From positions 1-64,000 of the forward strand of contig JACCIX010000987.1 of the NCBI GenBank assembly GCA_025506515.1: a stretch of DNA of 64,000 nt, in the 5' to 3' direction. Origin of the DNA: Flaveria trinervia (taxonomy: Eukaryota > Streptophyta > Magnoliopsida > Asterales > Asteraceae). Each line of letters starts with the position of its first letter. The first letter of the stretch is position 1. This document shows positions 10,951 to 22,548 of the stretch, one piece after another. The notes beneath the pieces are model-generated. The model was not told where the DNA came from. It made no database searches and saw only the letters and a list, made by a program, of their open reading frames with translations. The translations under genes and the position numbers were made by a program.

Positions 10951-13900
10951 CCGGGAGGAAGCCAGAGCTGATCCCGATGTCGTGTTGGGTATGTTTCTAG
11001 TAAATCAAACTTGTGCCTCTGTATTGTTTGATTCCGGTGCTAGTAGGAGTTTTATTTCCACTACTTTCTATGCTAAGTTGCCTACTAGTAGTAGAAATGT
11101 CAGTGAACCATTCGATGTAGAAACCGCTATTGGTAAGTCCACTAGAATTACTGATGTGATAGAGGACTGTGCCATAGAACTAGAAGGTCATAGGTTTGCT
11201 GCTAGGTTACACGTGATGCCCCTAGGTGGATTTGATGTAGTACTAGGGATGGACTGGTTAGCAACCTATGAAGCAAACATCGTATGTCACAAGAAGACGA
11301 TTCGATTAGTTGCACCCGATGGGAGTTTGGTTACAATTTATGGAGATCGGATTACTACGATCCCGAAGGTGATTTCGATGGCGGTGGTGGGGAAGTGCAT
11401 GAAACGTGGATGTAGTTCCTACTTGGCATACGTAAAAGATGTGGATGTGTCAGTACCGCAATTATCTGAGGTACTAGTGGTGTGCGACTTTCCGGATGTA
11501 TTCCCGGAATATTTGCCTGGAGTGCCTCCGGATCGCAAGATTGAGTTCCAAATTGATTTGATACCCGGTGCTCAACCCGTTGCCAAAACACCATATCGAT
11601 TAGCTCCGACTAAGATGAAGGAACTCATGAGCCAATTGCAGGAGTTAATGGATAAGGGATTCATTCGACCGAGTATCTCCTCGTGGGGTGCTCAGGTATT
11701 GTTTGTAAAGAAAAAGGACGGAAGTATGCGAATGTGCATTGATTATCGAGAGTTGAACAAGTTGATGGTGAAGAATCGGTACCCGTTACCAAGGATTGAT
11801 GACTTGTTCGACTAGCTCCAAGGTGCTAGTTGGTTCTCGAGGATAGATCTACGGTCTGGTTACCATCAATTGAAGGTGAAGGAACAAGACATTCCTAAGA
11901 CAGCTTTCCGTACGCGTTGTGGACACTACGAATTCCTTGTTATGTCTTTTGGTCTAACTAACGCGCCAGCTGCCTTTATGGATTTGATGAATTGAGTGTG
12001 CCGGTCGATGTTGGATAGATCAGTGATTGTGTTCATTGATGATATCCTGATCTACTCGAAGAGCGAAGAAGAGCATTCCGGTCATATTCGGGAGGTGTTG
12101 AGACATTAAGAAGGGAGAAGTTGTATGCCAAATTCTCCAAGTGCGCCATCTGGTTGCGCGAAGTTCAATTCTTGGGTCATTTGGTGAATCCTGACGGAAT
12201 CATGGTGGACCGGTAAAGGTGGAGGTGGTTATGCAATGGAAGTCACCGAAGACTCCATCCAAGATTCGTAGTTTCTTGGGTTTGGCGGCTACTATAGAAG
12301 ATTCATCCACGAGTTTTCCAAGATCGTTTCTCCACTAACCAAGTTGACCGGAAAGGATGTAAAGTTTATATGGGGTCAAGCTCAAGAGAAGGCATTCGAT
12401 GAACTGAAGGCGAGGTTGACTCAAGCTCCTGTTCTGTCATTACCCGATAGAAGTGAAGATTTGGTGGTTTATTATGATGCTTCCTACTCAGGGTTAGGGT
12501 GCGTGTTAATGGAGAGAGGGAAGGTTATAGCTTATGCATCCCGACAGCTAAAAGTTCATGAGGTCAATTATCCTACTCATGACTTGGAGCTAGCAGCCGT
12601 GGTCTTTGCGTTAAAGATTTGGTGGCACTATCTGTACGGGACGAAGTGCACCATTTTCACTGACCACAAAAGCTTGAAGTACTTCTTTGAGCAAAAAGAT
12701 CTAAACATGAGGCATAGAAGGTGGTTGGAGCTCATAAAAGACTATGATTGCGAGATCCACTACCATCCGGGTAAAGCCAATGTGGTGGCTGATGCCCTTA
12801 GCCGAAAAGAGAGGTCCGAGCCGATTCGGGTGAAAGCATATCAACTGATCATGACCTTTGATGTGATGAAGCAAGTCAAAGAGTTTCAAGATGAGGCATT
12901 GAAAAAAGATCATCTTAACTCGGAAAGAATGAGAGGTCTGGTTGGGGAATTGGGTGAAAACACACTTGGTGTTAAAACCCGATTTGGACGGGTGTGGATT
13001 CCTCGTTTTGGGGATCTACGGGTGAAGATTATGGATGAAGCTCACAAGACTCGATACTCCACTCATCCTGGTGCCACAAAAATGTATCAAGATATGAAGA
13101 AAGATTATTGGTGGCCGGGTATGAAGCGTGATGTGGTGGGGTATTGAGTAAGTGCCTTACTTGCTTACAGGTGAAGGCCAAACATCAGAAGCCGTATGGA
13201 AGATTCAACCTTTGGATATACCGGAATGGAAGTGGGAGCACATCACCATGGATTTCATTATGAAGTTGCCGTGTACTCCGAAAGGGTATGATGCCATATG
13301 GGTGATAGTTGACCGTTTGATGAAGAGTGCTCAGTTCCTACCATCCGAGAGACATATTCATCTGAGAGGTTGGCGGATCTATTCATCAAGAAAATTGTAA
13401 CTCGTCATGGTGTGCCGGTGTCTATAGTGTCTGATCGTGACACCCGGTTTACATCTAAATTTTGGAAGAAATTCCACGACGCCATGGGGATGAGGTTAGA
13501 TATTAGCATGGCTTATCATCCCCAAACTGACGGTCAGTCAGAAAAGACCATTTAGACATTGGATGACATGCTTTGGGAATGTGTGATTGATTTTGGTAGA
13601 AGTTGGGATGACCACCTACCGTTAGCCGAATTCTCCTACAACAACAACTATCATGCCAGCATTGGTATGCCACCCTATGAGATGCTATACGGTAAGAGAT
13701 GCAGAACACCCGTTTGTTGGGGAGATATTGGTCAGAAGGAATTGGGGAGCCTTGAGGTAATTGAGGCTACGACTGAGAAGCTTGAGAAGATTAAAGCCTT
13801 CATGAAGGTAGCCAAAGATAGACAGAAGTCGTATGCTGATAAACGATGCAGACCGATTGAGTTCCAGGTGGCTGACTGGGTTATGTTGAAGGTCTCACCT

Positions 13901-14289
13901 TGGAAGGGTATTATCCGATTCAGGAAGCGGGGCAAGTTGAGCCCAAGGTATATAGGCCCTTTCCAAATCATTGCTCGAGTAGGAAAGGTGGCCTATAGAT
14001 TGGAGTTACCAGATGAGTTAAGTGGAATTCACCTGACATTCCATGTATCTCATTTGAGAAAGTGCTTAGCTGATGAAGACATGATTGTTCCACTGAAGGA
14101 TATCAAAGTAGACGAAAGGCTCAATTATGTGGAGCAACTAGTGGCAAAGATCGATAGAAAAGAAAAGAGGCTGAGAAATAAAGTGGTTCCTCTTGTGCGT
14201 GTATAGTAGAAGCACAAGAAGGGATCCAATCTACATGGGAGATTGAGAAGGAGATGAGGCAGCATTACCCTCATCTGTTTGAGGAATAA
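10951..14289 (+). pseudogene. pol: Tekay pol (Tek-2): PR-RT-RH-IN, several stops and shifts
   Basis: Retroelement polyprotein that copies element RNA into DNA and integrates it. Protease: VLFDSGASRSF with the catalytic Asp codon at 11030. RT: from about 11600, KKKDGSMRMCIDYRELNK, RIDLRSGYHQ and FIDD (12032-12043). It carries a TAG at 11813 and a TGA at about 11994, plus small indels near 12100-12290. RNase H: about 12350-12815, ending NVVADALSRK. Integrase: HHCC region 12900-13200 with a TGA at about 13145, then a D,D35,E core with codons at 13251, 13433 and 13541 and a frameshift between the first two; a TAG follows at about 13553. The C-terminus has GPFQII and VSHLRKC. The last codons of a chromodomain-like tail lie after TAG TAG at 14204-14209 and a one-base loss, with the original stop TAA at 14287-14289. 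Confidence 0.9.
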
Positions 14290-14314
14290 CAGGTTTTCGG
14301 GATGAAACCTAAAT

Positions 14315-14326
14315 AAGTGGGGTGGA
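14315..14326 (+). other. polypurine tract (Tek-2)
   Basis: AAGTGGGGTGGA immediately precedes the 3' LTR, where plus-strand synthesis is primed. Tek-3 has the related GGGGGGTGGA at the same place. Confidence 0.7.
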
Positions 14327-14506
14327 CTTGTAAGACCCGGTTATTCTTTTAAAAGAAAGATAAAAAATGAAGAATAAAAGTAAGAAATGCAATTTAACCT
14401 AAGATGAGGGATTAAAAGTGTCAAAAGGACAAAAGTAAAAAAAGTTGGTGTAAAGGTGGGCATGGCCGCCCACCCTCACTTCACATCACCTTTTTCATTC
14501 GGTTAG

Positions 14507-16592
14507 TGTGACATCCGTCACCACAAGGTCCGTCAATTAACATGATTATCCGTTAACTTTTCCTTGATCTTTCATTCCTCATCTTTATTAACTTCTTGTG
14601 TGGATATCATACTTGCTTTATTACCTTTGTGCTTGTGCTTTCTTCGTGGACGTGTGCTATGCTTAAAACTTTTACAAATTTCATCACCGTTATCACTAAA
14701 AATATCATTTTTATATAAAATTATTATCCTTAATAAAACCATTTTTAAGTGCCAATTATCGTTAAATACATTTTTAACATTAATATAACAAACACCTTTA
14801 AAGTCTTTTTCAACCGAAACAAATTTAGGATTTTGGGGAACTAAGTGCAGGGACTAAACGTGCCATTTTTCAAACTTGGTATGGGTATAAAAACCCCATT
14901 CCCAGCCATTCTTCTTCATCTTCTTCACTCCTTCCCCTTTCTCATCCACTTCATATCTTCTTCATCTTAGCACCAAAACCGCCCCGTTTCGTCTCGTTTT
15001 CGTCGTCTAGACTTCATCTACAACCTAGTCTACTCCATCCTTGTAGGTAGACAACCTTGGTTGTCCTTTTTCTTGCTCATTTTACTGCTATCCATTTCTA
15101 GGGTTTTGGGTGTTCGTGCCAACCCGAACACAAGAGGTCGTGTGGGTGTGTGTGATGTCTTTCTACGTGTGCTTCTTGTTGGTGTGTGTTTGTAGTGTGT
15201 TTATAGAAGTCCTTGTAGTGTAAAACATGTGCTCGGGGCAGCCGAAGGCTGCTCTGCATTTCAGCAGTCGCACTGGGTCTATCATGCAACTGAGTTGTGT
15301 GACTGGGTGAGTCGTGCAACTGAGTCATGCGACGAAGTCATTCGGGCGACTGAGTCGTGCGATTGGGGATGTCATGCGACTGAGTCGTGCGATCGAATGA
15401 ATGTGTGAGATTGAGCCAATGTGGATGAATGATGTGTGTGATTGAGTCAATGCGGATGAATGTTGTGTCCGATTGAGTCGTGCGACCGAATGGATGTATG
15501 CGATTGTGCGTGCATCGCACGACTGAAGGCCAATCACGCGAACGAAGGTTCAGTCGTACGAATGAAGCTGTTTCATATGAATGAAGGTTGAATCGTGCAT
15601 ATGGAGGTTAAGTCGTGCGATTGGGTATTGTGTGGTGCGATTGAATGCCAGCCGTGCAAATGAAGGTTCAGTCGTACGAATGAAGTTGATTCGTATGAAT
15701 GAAGGTTGATTCGTGCGTATGAAGGTTAAGTCGTGCGATTGGGTATTGTGTGGTGCGACTGAATGCCAGCCGTGCGAATGAAGGTCCAATCGTACGAATG
15801 AAGCTGGTTCGTACAATTGAAGGTTGATTCGTATGAATGGAATGTTAAGTCGAGCATCTGGTCCTGTTGTATGACTGGAATGTTAACTTGAGCATCTGGT
15901 CCTGTTGTATGACTGATGATGCTGTGTGTGTAAATTCTTTTCTTGAATGTCATGTGATGATAAGGTAACATCAATACAAGTGTCATTGCTTGACCACAAA
16001 TATTAAAGTCAACGCTATCAACATGCAGATACTATTCAAATTTAAATCAACCTAACATTTTACAATTATCAACAACCGATTTGTGACTACTAATATTTAA
16101 CAAATATTTTTCCTATAATAATGGATCTTTACACAAATGTCCTTGGCAATGACGACTCCTTCTGGTACTTGGATCTACAAAAGATCTGATACGTGTGTCC
16201 ACTTGTGTGTGCTACCCACGACCAAACCGATACAACTCGAACCGACCAAACATTACTATATGCTTTATACATATCATTAATGCTTTACAATAACTATCAA
16301 TAGGTGTTTGACCGTTCATTGCATACAACTGTTGGCAACTTTGAATCATTCATACTTACCACTTAACAAGTGAGTTTCGTGGCCCCTTTTTATGCTTATA
16401 CAACTTTTCAAACATTTACAAACATGGGGGAAAAGTATGCTCACCTATTTTCTATGGTGTACAACATACATACAATTTACATACTTGGAATCACCATGCT
16501 ACTGTTTTGTGAGTACTTATCTGATACATGCTTGAGTCTGTTGTGTGCTTTTTTCTTACAACCATCAAATTCCAGTGTGGAACCGACGGATA
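14507..16592 (+). repeat. 5' LTR of Chr-J (about 2.09 kb)
   Basis: Starts TGTGACATCC. The end is judged from the PBS at 16598 and is uncertain by a few bases (GACGGATA). It includes a large GTGCGA motif array (15260-15850). The region 16100-16590 has no ORF with known motifs. A C/T-rich block lies at 14910-14960. Confidence 0.65.
15260..15920. repeat. GTGCGACTGA motif array with 118-bp and ~40-bp duplications
   Basis: More than twenty imperfect copies of (G/A)TGCGA(C/T/A)TGA, including TCGTACGAATGAAGG words. Within it a 118-bp block is duplicated (GGTTAAGTCGTGCGATTGGG at 15606 and 15724). A ~40-bp block (GAGCATCTGGTCCTGTTG) occurs twice near 15852 and 15892. Antisense ORFs through the array (15098-15986) are rich in His, Thr, Ser and Gln and are products of the repeat. 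Confidence 0.85.
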
Positions 16593-16597
16593 GGTAT

Positions 16598-16609
16598 TGG
16601 TATCAGAGC
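16598..16609 (+). other. primer binding site, initiator Met tRNA (Chr-J)
   Basis: TGGTATCAGAGC, perfect to the initiator Met tRNA complement core. Confidence 0.88.
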
Positions 16610-17196
16610 TATTGGTTATAGAGAATTAGGCAATACACTTGACCTAGACTATAACCTAGGAACCTTCATTTAGATTCGCATGCTAGGGTTGTGTGCAATT
16701 TTATATCTCGTGTATGTGTTCCTCTTTGCTTGATTCGTTCATCTATCCGTATTGTGATCTTTACACCCTATGAGAGAGCCCTTGTGCTCACTCCTTATGG
16801 GATGCTTCTATTGGTTCTTCCGTTCCCTCTGCGCGCCGAGTTGGTTTATCAAACCTGGGTATTAACCCGAAGAGAACTCCACAGATCATGCTATTGTGCT
16901 TGACCTTGGATTTTTAGAATTACCCTGGGGAGGTTATGTCTGAAACCTCAAAAGAGGAGGAAACGGACAACTTTCGCTAGACTAACGTGATTATATGCAT
17001 GGGTTGCAATTATTATGATGGATTACTGTTGGGACATTATCAATTCATGGTGTGAGAATTACACGACTTGTATGTGATGTGTGGTAACCATAAGTGTGAT
17101 ATTAACTTGGAATGCTAGACTTTGATGAGTAGTATGGTTAATATGCTTTGAAAAGGTTAAAGCTTATGTGTTTACTACTTCTACGATTAGAAAATA

Positions 17197-17786
17197 CTGC
17201 CTCGAAGAGTTACCCATAGCAACAGTGGTGGGAGTGAAGCCCCGAGGGGTAGAGGCAAAGGTAGAGCACCAAGAACAAATGATGGCCCTGCCAGCAACAA
17301 TCAGGGAACAGGAAACGCTGACTTGGCAGCTCTGATTGCTCAATAGCTAGCCGCACTGATCCTGACTATTGTGGCCCAAGTGAGCGATGCTCTTCAAAAT
17401 CCCCACCCTACAGGGTTGGTGGCAATGACAATGAGGATAATGGGAACCCGACTGGGAATGAGAGAGTAACCAGGAGACCGGGAATGGTGGTATAACCAGT
17501 AATGAAACTGGGATTGTTAATAAGGCCGGGGTTATTAATGCTAGAAGGGGGTGTTCATACAAGGAGTTTGTGGCCTGCAAACCGAAAGAGTTTGATGGAA
17601 AGGGTGGAGCGATAGCCCTGACCAGGTGGCTGGAGAAGATGGAGGCAGTGATTTACATCAGCGAGTGCCTCGATAGCTAGCAAATCAAGTATGCCACGTG
17701 CTCACTACAGGGAAAGGCACTAACTTGGTGGAACACTTAGATACAGGCTAGGGGAAGAGAATCAGCAATGCAGATGTCATGGGACG
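17197..17786 (+). pseudogene. gag: chromovirus gag N-terminal part (Chr-J)
   Basis: Capsid precursor fragment. The likely original start is CTG at 17197 in the place of ATG, followed by PRRVTHSNSGGSEAPRGRG and a basic Gly/Arg-rich stretch. A TAG then replaces a Gln codon (near 17344). After shifts the capsid region appears: GCSYKEFVACKPKEFDGKGG, LTRWLEKMEAVIYISEC, a TAG in place of a codon, IKYATCSLQGKALTWWNT, another TAG, then MSWDV. Sequence ends at the junction with the Tek-2 LTR. I recall closely similar gag proteins from Asteraceae genomes, which is the main basis for the taxonomic guess. Start loss plus three nonsense codons mark it as dead. Confidence 0.85.
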
Positions 17787-17860
17787 TGTTTCTAAGTGTT
17801 CATGATGGGCTTTGTCTCGGTTATGTGCTTATGTGTTTGTGTGTGTGTTTTGTGGGTTTT

Positions 17861-18723
17861 TGCAGGATCGGGTTTGTCATAGAAACACTTGGATTTCTCT
17901 CAAACTCGCTTATACAAACACTCAGTTCAGATGAAGTAAAGTCTTTCACAAGAATTGATAATAATATAATAATTAGTGAACACACAAAAATAAATTTTCA
18001 AGGCACTTGTATATATTATTTCTCAACTCAAGATATTACAAGAACTCTTACAAGCATGATATATGAGTTACAATGAGAGATTATATATATACTAGATCCT
18101 ACAGCAGGATATACTTTGATACCAGCTGGAAACCTAAGACTAAAGCATATACTACAATGCTAAAGTTAAGGCATCTTAGATAAAGTATTATCTAAGATAT
18201 GGTAGTCATGACATGTCCATGACTTACCTTTTGTCACACCAACTAAGATGGCAATTGTACTAACATAAAAGGTAAACAGTGGATTAAAGTATGCTCAACT
18301 GCATGGCTTTTGAGAAAATGCCATGTAGTATCTCTGAGATTTTCAGCAGGAGTGTCAGGAAGGCCATACTTATGTCCACTAGATAATAGCAGTGTTTTCC
18401 GAAGGTAAGTTGGCTTCGGAAGAACAAGTTCTTCCGAACCCACTTATACTTCGGAAGAGGCTTCTATACTTCCAAGGCTTGAGGACTCCTGTACTTCGGA
18501 AGTTGACTTCAAATCTTTCTTTCTAAGTCTTGAACTTTAGAAGTAGGTTCTTTGTGTTCAGAAGTTGGAACTTTTCCTTCGGAAGTAAGCTTTACACTTT
18601 GTCTTCGGAAGATCTCCTTTTTCCTTCGGAAGTTCACACTTGGCTTCGGAAGTCCTTTATTTGTTGTACCAAAATCTTCAAAGTGATTTGGTTTTGGTTG
18701 CACTAGCCTTTCTAGATCCATCA
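17861..18723 (-). repeat. copia solo LTR (863 bp) in the Tek-2 3' LTR
   Basis: The plus strand begins TGCAGGATCGGG and ends TAGATCCATCA, so on the minus strand it runs TGATGGATC...GATCCTGCA. Flanks are GTTTT (17856-17860) and GTTTC (18724-18728), a 4/5 match to a target duplication; the uninterrupted 5' LTR has GTTTC at this place. No internal region remains, which fits recombination between two LTRs. It shares layout with the Sire-2 LTR at 31117-31918 (CTTCGGAAG words, TGCAG inner end), so a Sirevirus-like copia origin is likely. Confidence 0.75.
18405..18660. repeat. CTTCGGAAG motif array
   Basis: About eight copies of CTTCGGAAG or close variants at 20-40 bp spacing within the solo LTR. 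The word is an imperfect palindrome with one central base. A short antisense ORF here is a by-product. Confidence 0.75.
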
Positions 18724-20364
18724 GTTTCTAAGTGTTTGAACTCATTTGCATACGGGTTAGAAAGAAGATACACCCAAAGTTGCACCAAGTGAGTTTCTAG
18801 ACCCCGGTCTTACTTGTTTTAAACTCTTTGGGGCTGAAATGTATTAAAATGGTTGTTATTATGATTATGTATGTATACCCATATGTATTATGTATGTTTG
18901 ATGGTGTTCCTTAGATGTTTATAGGTTGCTCATGTTTAGAATAGCCTTGGTAAGATTAGAACAAATAGGCTTGATGTTTGGGTTCGAAAATATCCTAGAA
19001 ACATGTTGAGTAGAAGGTTCATGCGCCTAAATAAGGCCCATGCGCCTGGAAATGCCTTAGAAATGTTTAAGTGTAACTCATGCGCCTGAATAGTACCCTC
19101 ATGCGCCTAGAATATTAGTCGGACGACTAAGTGTAGGGTCATGCGCCCCAATAGTGTCCATGCGTCTGAATAGCCATGCGCCTAAGTATGCCCGACCGCC
19201 CAAACCTCATGCGCCTAAGTGTCGATGCGTCCGAATGGACCATACGACCCAATAGTATCCATGTACCTGAATAGTTCATGCGCCTAAGTGTTAAAACGGT
19301 GAAGTGTTAGCTAATGCACCTGCATAGTGATGAAACGCCCAAACAGGGCTCATGCGCCCAAATAGTGTTGGTGCGCCTAAACACTTAGAATTTATTACGA
19401 AATTTTTAGGAGTATGTGCTATTAAGGTTTTGACCGAGGTTTGACTAGGGCTTATTAATGCTTAGTTTCATGCAAGATTATGACTGTTTTATGATTGTTC
19501 CATATTAGTATTATTACTATTAGTGTATGGCTTTACATGGTGTGTTTATTATCGTAAAATAAAGTATTACTAATAATAAAGTGAAAGAGCAATGAAGAAG
19601 AGAAGTGGAACTTAAATAAAATTTTAACAAGTCTTACAAGCACATAGGAGGTGCACGACCATGTTGTTGTTAGCTCAACTGTGATGTGGGTTAGCTACCC
19701 TATTATGCACATGGGGCCAGTCAATTGAGATTGACGGACCTTTGCAGCGTACCCTAGGTGACTGGGCCAGCCTTGTATACAGTAATCAGAGCCCATTGAG
19801 GGAATAGAGGGCCCAACACCATTTCCCCCGCGCACATAGTTTAGGGTATTGCTCATTGGTCCACATAGACAGTGAAAGATAAAGATAAAAGAGTACATAA
19901 TAAACAAGGTATACAGTAAAGAGAAAAGCATTATCTGATTGTATAGTTAATGCGCGCTCACGTATAAAGAGATGAAATTTCACAAAAAGAGTATTTTCAT
20001 ATATATACTTTAGAAAGTATTTTATTACTTTTAAAACAAGAACTCACTCAGCAACACTGACTTTTATACATTTTCAGTTGGCAGGTAAACATTGCTGATG
20101 ATGACACAAGGGTGAAGCTACTGGGCAGGGAAATACTGACATCCGTTCATACTCGTTATTGCTATTGTTTTGTAATGCAATTAAACAATTCTTTTGTATT
20201 CAGTTAAACAATACTGTATTGCTCAACAACAGTGTTCTTAATGAAATGAAATGAATGACTTTTGTTAAAATAATTCTATTGCTTAAGCTTGTAAATTTAA
20301 AATGTTTAATGTATTTAATGCTGTGAATGACCAACTGTAAGGTCTCCGGGAACAGGGCCTTACA

Positions 20365-20502
20365 TAATGATATCATTGTTTTAGTACTTATATTATTACT
20401 CATATGCAAATTTCAATCATATCGTTTTATAATTATTACATTTCCATTACTAATTATTTGATATTTTATTTATTCAACCAGTGTAATACGCGGGATTCTA
20501 AC
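20365..20502 (+). repeat. Helitron-like array unit 1, right part
   Basis: Resumes after Tek-2 with the duplicated TAATG and ATATCATTG, and ends with the terminal hairpin zone GTGTAATACGCGGGATTCTAA. Joined to 6953-7374 the unit is about 555 bp. Confidence 0.8.
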
Positions 20503-21060
20503 CTATCTATCTATTATAATAAAAGAATGTTTTAATATGCCATTTGGCACAATTCTAGGCCATCTAATTTTAATTTTCCCGTTTCTCTCTCTTATTAAAC
20601 AATTACCTTAAATACTTATAATACTATTTAATTTGTTTTGAGATTAAAAATTGTTTTTTAATAAACTAAGAAAGAGATGCTTTTGTAGATGTAAATTCTA
20701 AATAAACAAAATTTTAAAAATAAGAAAATTTTCTAAAACAACAAACATGTTTAAAAATATGTAGTATTTTAAAATGGTTTTATTATATGATTTTTTATAA
20801 AACAATATAACTAAAATTAGGAGTTATAATAAGAAATTTTTTGTTATTGATATTTCTTTAAAATGTTTTGTTTTTGCAATAAAATGTTTTTAAAAATGCA
20901 ATTATGGTTTAATAACAAAAGTTTAAAATAATGATATCATTGTTTTATTACTTATTACTCATATGCAACTTCAATCATATCGTTTTATAATTATTACATT
21001 TTCATTACTAATTATTTAATATTTTATTTATTCAACCAGTGTAATACACGAGATTCTAAC
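20503..21060 (+). repeat. Helitron-like array unit 2 (558 bp)
   Basis: Begins CTATCTATCTATTATAAT and ends GTGTAATACACGAGATTCTAAC. It contains the GGCACAATTCTAGGCCATC block after the start. No ORF. Confidence 0.82.
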
Positions 21061-21622
21061 CTATCTATCTATTATAATAAAAGAATGTTTTAAGATACCA
21101 TTTGGCACAATTCTAGGCCATCTAATTTTAATTTTCCTCTTTCTCTCTATTATTAACTAATTATCTTAAATATTTATAATACTATTTAATTGTTTTGAGA
21201 TTAAAAATTATTTTTTAATAAACTAAGAAAGAGATGATTTTATAGATGTAACTTCTAAATAAATAAAATTTTAAAAATAAGAAAATTTTCTAAAACAACA
21301 AACATGTTTTAAAGTATGAAGTATTTTAAAATGCTTTTTTTAAATGATTTTTTTTATAAAACAATATAACTAAAATTAGGAGTTATAATAAGAAAAATTT
21401 TGATATTGATATTTCTTAATATGGTTTGTTTTTGCAATAAAATGTTTTTGAAAATGCAATTAGGGTTTAATAACAAAAGTTTAAAATAATTATATCATTG
21501 TTTTATTACTTATATTATTACTCATATACAATTTCAATCATATCGTTTTATAATTATTACATTTTTATTACTAATTATTTTATATTTTATTTATTCAACC
21601 TATTTAATACATGGGGTTCTAA
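21061..21622 (+). repeat. Helitron-like array unit 3 (562 bp)
   Basis: Same start and internal blocks as unit 2. The 3' hairpin is decayed (TTTAATACATGGGGTTCTAAC). Confidence 0.82.
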
Positions 21623-22187
21623 CCTATCTATGTATTAAAATAAAATAATGTTTTAAAATGTCATTTGGCATAATTTTAGGCCATCTAATTTTAGTTTTCC
21701 CGTTTCTCTATCTTATTAAACAATTACCTTAAATATTTATAATACTATTTAATTTGTTTTGAAAATAAAAATTGTTTTTCAATAAACTAAGAAAAAGATG
21801 CTTTTATAAATGTAACTTCTAAATAAACAAAATTTTAAAAATAAGAAAATTTTCTAAAACAACAAACATGTTTAAAAATATGAGGTATTTTAAAATGGTT
21901 TTTTAAATGATTTTTTTTATAAAACAATATAATTAAAATTAGGAGTTATAATACGAAACTTTTACATATTGATATTTCTTTAAAACGATTTGTTTTTGCA
22001 ATAAAATATTTTAAAAAATGCAATTAGGGTTTAATAACAAAAGTTTAAAACAATGATATCATTGTTCTATTACTTATATTGTTATTCATATGCAATTTCA
22101 ATCATATCGTTTTATAATTATTATATTTTCATTACTAATTATTTAATATTTTATTTATTCAACCAGTGTAATACATGAGGTTTTAAC
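21623..22187 (+). repeat. Helitron-like array unit 4 (565 bp)
   Basis: Starts CTATCTATGTATTAAAATAA and ends GTGTAATACATGAGGTTTTAAC. More diverged at both ends than unit 2. Confidence 0.8.
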
Positions 22188-22548
22188 CTATCTATGTATT
22201 ATAATAAAAGAATGTTTTAAGATGCCATTTGACACAATTCTAGGCCATCTAATTTTAATTTTCCCATTTCTCTCTATTATTAAACACTTACCTTATATAC
22301 TTATAATACTATTTAATTTGTTTTGAGATTAAAATTTGTTTTTTAATAAACTAAGAAAGAGATGATTTTATAGATGTAACTTCTAAATAAACAAAATTTT
22401 AAAAATAAGAAAATTTTTTAAAACAACAAACATGTTTAAAAATATGAAGTATTTTAAAATGGTTTTTTTTAATGATTTGTCTCTAAAACAATATAACTAA
22501 AATTAGGAGTTATAATAAGAAAATTTTTGATATTGATACTTTTTTAAA
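22188..22548 (+). repeat. Helitron-like array unit 5, left part
   Basis: Cut at 22548 by a Tekay solo LTR. The target duplication TTAAA is at 22544-22548 and 24507-24511, and the unit resumes at 24507. Confidence 0.82.

Larger units (their letters stand above)
14507..17786 (+). mobile_element. Chr-J: truncated Ty3 element (LTR + leader + gag start)
   Basis: Starts TGTGACATCCGTCACC directly after the GGTTAG of the Tek-2 LTR. It has an LTR of about 2.1 kb, an initiator Met PBS (16598) and the first ~200 codons of gag, then stops at 17786, where Tek-2 LTR sequence resumes. The rest of gag, all of pol and the 3' LTR are absent, so it was shortened after insertion. Its LTR differs from the Tekay LTRs in sequence and end motif, so it is a separate lineage. 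Confidence 0.82.
7375..20364 (+). mobile_element. Tek-2: full-length Tekay-type Ty3 element with nested insertions
   Basis: 5' LTR 7375-9331, PBS, gag, protease-RT-RNase H-integrase, a purine tract, and a 3' LTR 14329-20364 interrupted twice. The 5-bp target duplication TAATG flanks it perfectly (7370-7374 and 20365-20369), and the Helitron-like unit reads through once it is removed. The gene order (integrase last) is that of Ty3. The C-terminal VSHLRKC...VRV block after integrase is what I associate with Tekay/Del chromoviruses with a degenerate chromodomain (family knowledge, not searched). Without nested insertions it is about 8.9 kb. Confidence 0.9.
14329..20364 (+). repeat. 3' LTR of Tek-2, split into three pieces
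   Basis: Pieces: 14329-14506, about 17787-17860 and 18724-20364. Start is TGTAAGACCCGG (one change from the 5' LTR) and end is GGGCCTTACA, followed by the duplicated TAATG. The first gap holds Chr-J, the second a copia solo LTR. Compared with the 5' LTR, about 80 bp (equivalent to roughly 7556-7632) are missing at the Chr-J end. The CATGCGCC array (19020-19380) and the ACGT zone (19531) are retained. Confidence 0.9.

Noticed and set aside
15098..15986. Several overlapping antisense ORFs rich in His, Thr, Ser and Gln
   Set aside because: They are translations of the GTGCGACTGA word array and end where the array ends.
20365..22548. AT-rich array as a scaffold attachment region, centromeric satellite or MITE cluster
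   Set aside because: Units have Helitron-like ends and a full-signature relative in the same array. No terminal inverted repeats, and only eight units are seen.
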